Shown in pieces: positions 12,060 through 22,500 of a stretch of 64,000 nucleotides of DNA (position 1 is the first letter of the stretch; each line of letters opens with the position of its first letter). The notes under the pieces were generated by a model. That model made no database searches and was not told the DNA's origin. It saw nothing but the letters and a program-made list of their open reading frames with translations. Origin of the DNA: Phycomyces nitens (lineage: Eukaryota > Mucoromycota > Mucoromycetes > Mucorales > Phycomycetaceae); NCBI GenBank assembly GCA_022702545.1, contig JAHRBC010000008.1, forward strand, positions 310,001 to 374,000. The letters run 5' to 3'. The position numbers were made by a program, and so were the translations under genes.

Positions 12060-12890
12060 CTTACGGTGAACTTAATAGTTTACTAGCCTTGTTTCTTAAG
12101 GATTCTTTTTGGTGGCTCTTTAATGCTTCCAGGTCCTTTTTGATAGCAAATATATGATGGTCTCTCTATGATTCAGGTTGGACATGCTCCATCTCCTTTA
12201 AGGCTTCATCAAAACTCCAAATCGTCAAAAGCCTTTTTCAAAAATAAGACATTATTTTAAGAAGGAAAGAGATCAGGTTTCAATATGTATTCTCACACAA
12301 AGCACTTTATTAAAAGAAATAATTGACTGATGTCATCCAGCGACTTTTTGATCATTCTTGCACGACTGTGAGAATACTTTGCTAGTTAATCAAATTTTGG
12401 TATTTCAAAGAGTTCAGAGTGTATACCACCCTCCTAGACTAAGCACTGCTTGGGTTTACTCGGTTTGTTCTAGACCAATTTTTTTAGGCATAAAATGTAA
12501 CACAATATAATATCTTTTGCCAATTCTTGTCTTTACTTGATCTATACGATTCAGATTGACGTGCAATACCCCTCACATATTTTATCAAATATTCTCTTTT
12601 TTTCTATTCATGAAATATACAATAGGACCGTTGATATTTCTCGGTATTGGCACTCTAATTGCCATACCCTCAAAATATATTTACAGGTTCTCAACAGGGC
12701 TGCGATTTGGGCTATTGCTTTTTAAACCATTGCTGGAATACTCTAGCACTTTTTTCCCAGTCCCAAGCTTTGATTTATGACAAGAAGAATTATCTTGATA
12801 AATAAACTCCAAAACATCACAAGGGGGTATCGCCTTTCTTCTTCTTCTCTTGATCTCATTCACAAAGGGTTCCTTTTGAAAAGGCTGTCC
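12060..12890 (-). other. Possible exons of an unrecognised or decayed gene
   Basis: On the minus strand, 12886-12681 is open and basic (NEIKRRRRKAIPPCDVLEF, later GTGKKVLEYSS) and ends at a GTAAAT donor. Further on, 12380-12320 (ARMIKKSLDDISQLF) and 12215-12060 (FDEALKEMEHVQ, IKKDLEALKSHQKESLRNK, then a GTAAGT donor at about 12057) look like helical coding sequence. The last piece contains an in-frame TAG. I cannot join them into one confident model. It may be a gene truncated by the R1/LTR insertions, or a pseudogene. Confidence 0.3.
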
Positions 12891-12962
12891 ATATTAATGA
12901 TAAATTATTTCTATCAACAGTTGGCTGTCACAGTCAAGACACGCACACCAATTAGACTCTAG

Positions 12963-13547
12963 TAATTAATTTTTTTTTAAATTTAATTTTCATTTTCATT
13001 TTTTTAGCAGTCATGATAAATCAATAAAGAAATGTCCCCAGATGAATCCAAAATACAGTGTGTTTTTAAAAGTTCCAAGAATCGCTCCCGAAAGAGTTCA
13101 TCTAGGATACTTAGGCACATATACGAAGCTGGACCGAAATGGAGGTATAGGTACTCTTGTATCTGAATGACTCAAGCTTTGTCAACGAATGTCAAAGCAT
13201 AAGCTTTGTAGATGAAGAAGAGTAATGAAACTCAACACACCCTGACAAAGGATCTAAGGCAAATACTAGTTATATGATAAAGAACAAAAATGGTTGGCGA
13301 TTTTGCTGCTTATTTATATTAAAAAGAATTAATTTATTTCATACACCGATTATATATCGGCCAATCATAAAAAGTAATTAATGTTTTATTCTTCCCTAAT
13401 CTAGATATTCTGTGACATGTAAATAAAGCAGTAGCGGCACCTGATTAAGTAAGATTTATTGTTATTATAAAAAATATATAAAAATATAATTAGCATTTGG
13501 AAATAAGATTAGAATACATATTAATACAAGATATTTGTTAATTATCA
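12963..13547. other. Spacer downstream of DAM1
   Basis: AT-rich sequence with no motif-bearing frame. It includes the 3' flank of DAM1. Confidence 0.5.
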
Positions 13548-14771
13548 TCAAGAGTTGATTTCCGCAGTTGGGTATCGAACAGGATCCATCTTAAAGATGC
13601 TGTATTGTCCCTACTCCAAGCTTAGCATAATATAATTGCTTGTATAATATTTACCTTTTGAGCCAATTTGACTACATGCTTCCTGTGAACCAGCGCATTT
13701 AAACATACAGTGACAGCATACTTTGGCAGGGCTGTGGACTTTACAATATCGTCAAGCATCCTATCAAGGCCAAATCAATTGACTTGTCCGGATAACCCAC
13801 AGCCGATACTTACGCTCCATCTGGACGAGACATGAGTGATTCAAGAATTAATTTTGTTTGATCAAAACGCTCCTTTATGCATACAAAAAACGTTAAATCG
13901 AGTCATCAATCTCGAGCTGTGCTTAACAATCACCTTTTTATCACGAAATTCTATTGGCAATTGCTCAATGATCTTTTTAGTATTAAGCTAAAGTACCACA
14001 ACTGTTAGTATAACTAAATATACATATTTTCTTTTTACCACACTTGCCTTTCGAGTGAATTTATTGGATTGAGCAACTGCCGTCTTTGTATTAGCCAGGA
14101 CTTTGGTTGATCCTCTAGATCCAGCTCTAATGGTTGTTTTTGATAAAACATCTCTGGGTGTTCGTTTCGTGACACGTTTAATGCTGTCTTTTCTCTCCTG
14201 TATCGGTTTTTCACTCGGGCTGTCTTCTAGATTTGTGTGTATTGCAGAAAGGTCTGGGCAGCGTATTTTTATTATATTATTATTTTAGTAGGCAGTCTGG
14301 ATAGGTTTAGATGGTGTGGTTGGTGCGTACCTGCCGTGGAGGGTTTTTGGAGATGTGCGTGTTTTTCAAATGATTCTTTGACAGGTGCCTATATATTTAA
14401 ATAGATATATATATTTAAATATATTTAGAGATTGTATTTTAATTTAGTTTGGCTTTTGTGCATAATTGGACTCTTACTTGTGGCCAGTCCATTGTACCAC
14501 CAATTGTAGATAAACCGAATAGGAATGCACCAAAGGATCGATTAAAGCCATCAAACGATGTTCCTACTTGTTTGAGCTGTTCGAGATTACGTTCCATTGT
14601 GGTGAATTCACCAGCAAGGGCTCTCAATCGAGGACCGAGTTCATCAAAGCGTGTTGGTGGATCTGGATTATATATTGGTCGTGGCAGGGCAAATGTGGAT
14701 TGATTGGTGGGTTTGATTGCAGATTGATTTTGAGGTGATGATGGATTGTTGGAGTCAATCTTTGGAGGCAT
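13548..14771 (-). CDS. DAM1: DASH/DAM1 complex subunit Dam1 with winged-helix-like tail
   Basis: Seven exons: 14771-14478, 14388-14331, 14253-14048, 13987-13934, 13872-13814, 13760-13655, 13610-13548; 279 residues. Residues about 38-105 match the Dam1 core: RFDELGPRLRALAGEF, NLEQLKQVGTSFDGFNRSF, FLFGLSTIGGTMDWPQAP. In yeasts Dam1 belongs to the ring complex that couples kinetochores to microtubules. A basic Ser/Thr-rich linker follows. Residues about 187-279 then have the pattern of a winged helix: FDQTKLILESLMSRPDG, a helix-turn-helix with LPKYAVTVCLNALVHRKHV, then KLAQKGQYSIFKMDPVRYP. The third intron starts GCAAGT (GC-AG). The ATG at 14771 is the first in frame. The Dam1 call is firm; the fold of the tail is inferred from pattern only. 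Confidence 0.88.
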
Positions 14772-15106
14772 TCGGATAGTTGGTTGTGATTGAGGTAAAG
14801 ATGAAGTTGGTCTTTATTTATTTCTTGTTCTATTTTCACTGAGCAACAAAAGTCACGGTGGGTTTTTGATGTGTGTGTAAAAATAAAATAAAATATAGAG
14901 AGCTTGGTATCAAGGTGGAATCCTATAGACAATGCTGAATGGTTTTTGGGCATTAAGGAGTGCAAGGGATATAAAGCAAGGATTCGGTTCAGAGATATAA
15001 AAGAGTTTTTTTTGTTCATAAAGATTAACCTTTTTGGAAAGGGATAGTTTAAGCGATCTATAGAGAATTCATATCGTTTTTCTTCTTCTCCATTTGCCAT
15101 AATAAT

Positions 15107-18040
15107 TTAACAAGATCTAATCTGGCCTAGTGTTCCCTCTACGACTTGTAACCAACCATCCAATTCGTTCAGCACCAGAGTCAATTCTTCTTGAAGCTCT
15201 GCTGGATCACGAAGGCCATCCAGATGAGGAGTGTGGATTGGTGGACCAACATCTGGATGTCCACCTAAAGACGATGATGATGATGGGGGTGGGGGTGGTT
15301 TGTCAGAATCAGGCGAATTTGTCCAGAGGATCTCAGACGTAGGTGTGTGTCCTATACTATCCGATCCATCATCTCTTTGGGTTCTTGTGTTGGATTCAGA
15401 CAGGGTGAGTGACAATGGGATTGGTCCCAGAGGAGGTTGGCGTAAAGGTCCATGATGATGATGATGTCGACCAGTCTCCAAGGCCTTGCGGATCTCGGTC
15501 TAGACAGGGTTATTAGAAAAATACAGGCGATTTAGACTTGTCAACAAGATACCTTGCGTGTATTGGCTACATTATCAGCACTTATGCTGCGTCGATGAGG
15601 AGAGTCATGGACAGACTTCTTTTGCTGATCCTTGGTATCTTTTTGTTTGCCATCTGGTGCATTGGCTTGCATAGATTGCTGGTAAAGTTGCTGCTGGCGA
15701 TTGGCCATCAGGGCCTTGAGAGGCACACGATCCTCTTCATTGTGCCTTAGGCTGGTAGCAGATCTGACACGTCTGGCATGTGGAGAGGTACTCATCAGAC
15801 TTGGCTTGAGGCTTAATGACGGTTGCAACTCTATGGTGGAAATCGATGCTGATCCAGGAACAGACAGAGCGGTGGGCTGGTTCTGTCTAGAGTCACTAGT
15901 AGTGAGCTGATCTTTGACCGTGGTCTGGTCAGAGTGTGAGCGTGCTCTAGACATTGGACGATCACGAATGCCATCCTCGGGAGATGCTGGGCGAGAACGA
16001 GGCGATAGTTTGGGAACAGAGGTGCTCAACAGTTGCTGGTTATTGTGGCGAGCTTGTGCTCCAGGAACAAGACGCCCACTACTAGACAAGGCATCAAAGT
16101 TACTTTCAGAGTTTATCGAGAGGTTAGCCATGCTTGGCTTGAGGGAAAGAGGACTAGGGATTCTGGCAATGTTGAGAGGATCATCTTTTTGAGCCAAGGG
16201 TGTATTGGGATATGATGATGAGTAAGGAGAGAGTGAAGGGAGATCGAGAAGAGGTTTGTTGGTGTTGGTGTTAGTGTTGGTGCTGGTGCTGATGTCAAGG
16301 GGTTCTGAGGTCGGTTTGATGGATAGGTCTGATAGGCCTGAAGACACAAGAATAGGGCGGGTGGGAGAGGGTCCAAGGGAAAGCGATTGGCTGGGAAACT
16401 GTGGTGCGATGCGTTCTGAGGATAATTGGGGCTGTGGTTGTGGGTTGTTGAATAGCCTGACGAGAGGAAGGGACTCTGGATTCCGGTATGGACGAGTGGT
16501 GAGTGCATCTGGTTGCGGTTGGCTGGGCTGGAGGTTGGCTGGAGAAACGGCGGACGACTTTAGCCTGCGATTTGGGTTTGGTTGTGTCCTCACTGTCTAG
16601 GGATCCTCATTTATTTTTTTAACTACAGGTTGATGATATGTCTATTGTCCTTTACCTCAAACTCCCAGGCCTCTTCTTGGATATCTTGGAAATCATCCAA
16701 CCCAGAATCCTCTCCTTCACTATGCCCAGGACAAATAAGCAAAAGACGAGAGTACTCGAGATACTTACCTGCTGGTGAGATCATTGGAGACAATGCTACA
16801 TCGTTTTGCTGCATCGCTTGTCTTTTTCCACTTTTCATAGCGTCCTATTACTTCTCGCAATATAGGCTTTGTCTTGCTGGATCCCTTTATAAACTTGGAC
16901 TTTGACAATTCTTCTGCACTGAGTCTCTAAAGCAAAATAGTCAATAGATATCCCAAGGACTGGGTGGTTGTATTTTTTTTTTTTACTTCTTCTGGATCTT
17001 CACAGAGACACATTTCGATAAATTCACGTATGGCAGGCGAGAACTTGTCTTCCAGACGAGGGGGTTTTGACCGAGGGATAAGAATGACGGCCCTCATGGG
17101 ATCAACATGAGACAGAGGTGGGTTTCCGGTGGCCATTTCATAGATTGTGATTCCTAGAGACCATATATCTGCCTAATTGGGCCCACCCAGGAAATAAATA
17201 CCTAAGAGATCTTTGGTTCCAAATTACCTTGTAATCGTACGAAGCACCCTCTCTGATAACCTCGGGAGCCATCCAGTAGCTAATAATTCAATCTGTATTA
17301 ATAATGGCCTGCATTTCTATAGAGATCCAAGACATACGGAGTTCCGACAAATGTGTTGCGCTTTAGTGAATTGATGACCTGACCGGCCACACCAAAATCA
17401 CACAACTGGACGCTTCCCTCAGCCGTCAAGAGAATATTGGCAGCTAACAAGATGGCCATATTTAAATTCAATTCTATGCCTTGGTTGTGAATATCCTACC
17501 CTTGATGTCTCTGTGGATAATTCGATTCTTGTGCAGGTAGGAAAGGGCAAGGAGTACTTCTCTTGTGATGACCGAGATATATTTTTCTTCGAGATCTCCT
17601 GCCTTCATCTACACAAACAGATCGTCAGTCAAAGGTAACATGACTTGCAAAATACGACCCTTACTTACAACAGTCCTCACACTGCCACCTGCAGCATAGG
17701 CCATAATGATCCACAATTTGGTGTCCATGAGTATGCTTCCGTAATAAGGTGTGATGTTTTGAGAGCGGGCATGGGTAAGCTGAGATAAGAGTCCAATCTC
17801 ATTCTGTATGTCGTCTACATCGTCTTCCTCGGTGTCCAGGTTGAGTACTTTGATGGCTACAATCTTCTTGGTCTGGTTATTTACACTGCAAAACAAAGGG
17901 TTAAAACAGTGGAGCTATTGGAATGAAGCATAATGAATGTACTACCCTTTATAGACTGAACCATAAGCACCTTTGCCAATCTTTTTGAGCTTTGTGTACA
18001 GCTGTGAGGCCGGCACAGCTTGGTTGTGTTTCATGGCCAT
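15107..18040 (-). CDS. GCK-III Ste20-like Ser/Thr kinase (Nak1/Kic1/MST3-4 type)
   Basis: Ten exons: 18040-17946, 17885-17669, 17608-17500, 17443-17338, 17279-17228, 17172-16987, 16926-16769, 16719-16656, 16596-15553, 15499-15107; 807 residues. The kinase domain fills the N-terminus: [16 protein letters not shown] (Lys about 44), HRDIKAANI (Asp about 138), DFG (about 155), GTPYWMAPE. The stretch [12 protein letters not shown] and the short WEFETV segment after the domain are typical of germinal centre kinase III. A Ser/Pro-rich disordered region (exon 9) and a short helical C-terminus ([17 protein letters not shown]) follow. In other fungi such kinases act in polarity and cell separation through the RAM/MOR network. 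The start is chosen because ATGGCCATG opens directly onto the kinase fold. Confidence 0.92.
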
Positions 18041-18152
18041 ATGGACGACAAGGGAAAAAAAGCAGATAGAAAGAGAAAGAGGAGGCAAATGCTAGAGTAC
18101 CAAAATAAGAAAGGGAACTTTCCAAGCTGTAATGTGTATATTTTATTTTTGA

Positions 18153-18154
<2 letters not shown>

Positions 18155-18194
<40 letters not shown>
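18155..18194. repeat. (TG)n microsatellite, about 20 copies
   Basis: Uninterrupted TG dinucleotide run about 115 bp upstream of the kinase start codon, in its 5' flank or leader. Confidence 0.95.
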
Positions 18195-18195
<1 letters not shown>

Positions 18196-18452
18196 AATCT
18201 TGCAATTTATACCAGGAATAAAAATAGATTTTTGCGTTTAGCCAGTTGCCTTGGCCAATCAGATAAAATTAAGCAAGGGTTTCGAGCAAAAAATACAAAA
18301 ATACAAAATAGAATAAACTGGTCGCAAATATTGGCCTGTTGCGGTTGACAGGCTTTAATTAGTGCTATTGCGGTCTAGTTGGCTATTGGCATGAGGGTCA
18401 ATACATCAACACTACTGATTTTGATTCCACACTTTTTCATTGGCTCAGTCAA

Positions 18453-18483
<31 letters not shown>
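18453..18483. repeat. (TAA)n microsatellite
   Basis: About ten TAA/AAT triplets in the spacer between the divergent kinase and paladin-like genes. Confidence 0.9.
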
Positions 18484-18487
<4 letters not shown>

Positions 18488-19539
18488 GGTTTGCCAATAA
18501 TTGATATATAATGAACTCTTTGGGGACAATTAGACATTTTGGCATATTCCTGTATTGTTCCGTGTAGAGAAAATGGACGCCTGCCAGAATTCTGTCACTG
18601 TCTTGCAGAAAAAGTTCATTTGCTTGCAAACAGAATTTCGATTCTGTTACCTAATAATATTCCTTGTTTGGGATTAGCAAGAGTTTAATTAAAAGAAAAA
18701 AAATAGATTTGAAAGTGTGATTTAATAATGAATTTTATCATTTATTGGCACGCTGTACATTTGCAATAAAGTGTTTATCTTTATGGCCCCATAATGCTGA
18801 CCAATATTCAATTATACCAAAATTGCATTTAGCCAGACAATGTTCTGTATAGACTGGCCGGTGATTTAATATCCAGTTGTTTATTGTGATTATATGAGTA
18901 TGTTTAATTTTCTTTTGGCATTTGCTGTATTTTAATTTTATTACAATAATCATTTACCAAAAATGGATGCTACTACATATGAAACCACTGCCAAAGTTTA
19001 TTTTAATTGGCGACAGGCACCTTTTTTGAGCACGGGCACTAAATCTAGAATAGAGTGTATCAAGCACAGGCTATTGTGTCTTCTTGGATTATACAGTGAT
19101 ATCTTTGGCTTATATAATCCAGAGTGCCAAAGGGTAGATTAATGAACCCACATAATCTTCCTTGTGCCTTTGTAACACCTGGCTTGTCGGCCATTCAACC
19201 ACTGCATGGAGCCAAACGCTGATTTCTGACGGCCAAAGTAATCGATCTTGGCCAGAGTGTACTGCCAAAAAGCATATATATTTTTTGCAGTGAGCCAGCA
19301 GAGCAACTGATACCCTGAGAAGATGCGTGCCTGCCACGAGGTTCATTTTTCTAATCCCTCTTCCGCCACAGGAACAGGAGCAGGATCAGGATCAGGAACA
19401 TGTCTGGACAGCCAGTATTACGTCACTTGTCAAGCCAAGACGAATAATAAAATCCCACCCAATCTTCCCACCTTGTTCTTATCTCTCTGTCTTGTATTTT
19501 TTTTTCAAAAATAAAAAATAAAATAAAATATAATATAAA
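18484..19539. other. Divergent promoter region
   Basis: Spacer between the kinase (leftward) and the paladin-like gene (rightward). I see no supported gene. A pyrimidine-rich stretch followed by an A-rich leader (19494-19538) precedes the start at 19540. Confidence 0.5.
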
Positions 19540-22500
19540 ATGTCAACACCACCAAAAGATCCCAATGGCATGACATTCTCCCCTGGCTCCTCTCCCAATT
19601 CAATGGGCTCAAACTGGCTCTACAATAAAAGTGCTCGAGGAAACTCACCCCGTCTTGTTCAGCGACGGTTGGCTGATGCAGATCATGCAAAACCGCGCGC
19701 ATTTGTGCCTCAGAGATTGTAAGCAATCCATCAGAGTGAATATAGATCCTAAAACCAATCTAGTGACAAGAACGAAGGCTACAATTCACCAAGACGAGTT
19801 TCCCAGTCGTTTCCTATCCATGACACACCAGATTTTACAGCCCCACCACGCCTGATCGGCAAGCCAGCCGAGCCATCCCTGGATCCTCGACAATGGCTCA
19901 ATCAAGTGACAGGCCTGGTCAAGACTAGAAACGGCAGCGTTCTGGGTCGCAATGCTATTCTCAAGATGGATCATTTCTCAAGCGGTAAGTATATCGGTCT
20001 CTTGAATCTACACTGACCACCTTAAACAGGCACCAATACAAAACTGGACTTTCATTTGCAGGGAGCGCCCAACTTCCGTGTTGCAGAGCTTAACGTGTAT
20101 GGTGTTGCACAGCCAACAGTACGTATAACTGCTTTTTTTATACATATACATATATGTATATATATATAGAGGATAGGCGTGAGAATGTAGAGGGTATTTT
20201 TGGGAAAATGAAAGTATATAGGAAAATAAGGGTTTCACGATAAGATTAGTATAATAAGGGGAACAGCATTGGCATGCTGACCATTAAATATAATATAAAC
20301 CATTACAAAAACAGGTCATTGGGCTGTCGAGCATTCTAGCACTCTTGCATTGTCACCCAAAGAGCCACACTCCACAGTCATGCACTTGGTAATCCTAAGC
20401 CTTGACAAATCAATAAAGATTGGGTGCTAAGCAGGTCTTTTTTGTTTTAGGTTCCTGACCAGAGAAGAACCTTTGGGTAAATAAAAGCAAAGTTATAATT
20501 CTCGGGCTAACATTTGTCTAGTCTATTTGAATGGATATCCATATGTGTTGCGAGACTATGCCAGTCCAATGCAGAACATGAGTACATTTCTGGGTATCAA
20601 TGCGGCCCGGCTAGAAAAGGTCGAAGAGCGATTAAAAGACGATGTGGTCAAGGAAAGCCAAAAGATGGGTGGGCTGCTGCTGGTACATCAGGAATTGGGT
20701 ACGTTTGGCCATTATAGAGCTACTTTAGCGATTGTGCTACCGGCTAACTATATTTTGTTCAATTCATAGCCGATGGGTCTATAGTGCCTTGCTTTATCGC
20801 TGCTGACAAAGTACAAACGCCGCGAGAGGGTAAGATAAGCTTTTGGGTTTTTATAGCTTTTTTCTAAATCGACCGCTTGAGTAGTATTCGAAGCGTTTCA
20901 AGCACAAGGATACCGTATCAAGTATTTCCGAATCCCTATCTCCCCCGTCCAAGCACCCGAAGACAACTACTTTGATGAGTACGTCCGTGTCATCAAGACC
21001 CTCGAGCCCACGGACCCTCTCATATTCAACTGTGGCATGGGCGCCGTTCGAAGTAAGTGTTTCTAGTCCAATAGAAACCAGCCATCCTCACATGTCACCC
21101 TTAGCAACCGTCGGCATCATTGTGGCCCAGATTATCCGACGAACACAGCTGATCGAGCGAGGTGACCCAGATCCATTCCCCATCCCTGGCTACACCTATT
21201 CACAGCCCAACCGCCACACAGACGCTTCGTCTGCATTTTCCTCTGACATTGTCAAAGGGCTCGAGGAAGCCGATACTGTCAGCACTCAGAACCATGCTCT
21301 CCTCAGAGTTATTTATGTGCTCGAGAAAGGTATGTTGTATTTCCAATTGACGACCCTTCTTACACCTTTCTTATAGCATTGGATTCCAAAATGTCACCTC
21401 GCTCTGCAATTGAGTGGACTATGGAGCGTGGAAGTTTGATTGAGAACCTTAAAGAGGCTATTCTCGGTAACTACCAGTCTGTATTGTCCCTGGCATCTGT
21501 GTTGGACAGCGGTGTGTTTAGCAAACGAATGTTGGACAAGATCATTGACAGATGTAAGCCTATCCTCAATATCATCTACTTTATATTAATCCCATTGTCC
21601 AAAACAGCCGACGCAGTGATTAATATCCGAGAGGACATTCTGACAAACCGCATTCGCCAAACCACCCAGACATTCTCTTCCAAGGAAGACTCTAGGAACT
21701 CTTATTTGGCAAAGGCCATGGTGGGTCTTCAGAGATATTCGTTTTTGTTGTGCTTCACAGCGTATATCAATGAGTCTCCAGACACCAAGTTTGAGACCAG
21801 ATTCTCGGACTGGGTCAGGGCTCGCTCTGAAATATGGACCATGATTCAGCACTTGAGACGCAAGGGACCCCAATTCTATCTCTTCCGTCCTGTTGACGAT
21901 CTTCGTAAGCTCACCTCCAACAAATCTCCTGGCGTACTGGCCGGTCGCCATGGTGCATTTGGCTATGGTCAGGGAATGTTTGAAATGATGGGTGCCGGTG
22001 CTCAGTCGGGAACTGTGGCCAGTGAGATGGAAGACTTTATCCTAAAGGTAAAAACGGATTATAAATATTTTGCTCTTACCATCTTCCAATACAGGCCCGT
22101 ACAGGAGTTGTCTTGACCTCCCAGACGATCCTCAAGGTCGATTTCTGGCGTCACTGCTACATGGATGAGACTGAAAACAACGAGATGCTTTCAAGAGTCC
22201 ATACCCCCAGCTTCTCACCTGTAGATCCTCTTGCGGATGCCGAGTCCCTCGAGATGAGTGACAGTAAAAAGCACCACATATTCTTTATAGATGGCGTTTC
22301 AAACTTTAGACGGGTCAGACACACCCATGTTTACGGTGTTGCTCAACCAACAGTCGATGGTCTGCGAAAGATCATCCGAAGACTTCTTACTGACAAGCCA
22401 CGCAACGAAAAGATCCTCTGGATCAATCTCAGAGAAGAACCTATAATTTACATTAATGGTATTCCATACGTCCTACGCGACCGATACTTTACCCTGCGTA

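Noticed and set aside
13075..13105. Fifth copy of the AAGAGT motif seen at 3431-4045
   Set aside because: Only CCGAAAGAGTT is shared; too short to support.
14624..15100. 158-residue ORF on the minus strand starting MANGEEEKRYEF
   Set aside because: It is a different-frame shadow that overlaps DAM1 exon 1 and has low-complexity composition.
16256..16600. Plus-strand ORF starting [13 protein letters not shown]
   Set aside because: Antisense of the Asn/Thr repeat in kinase exon 9.
18020..18348. ORFs encoding poly-Val-Cys or poly-His-Thr
   Set aside because: They are translations of the TG microsatellite.
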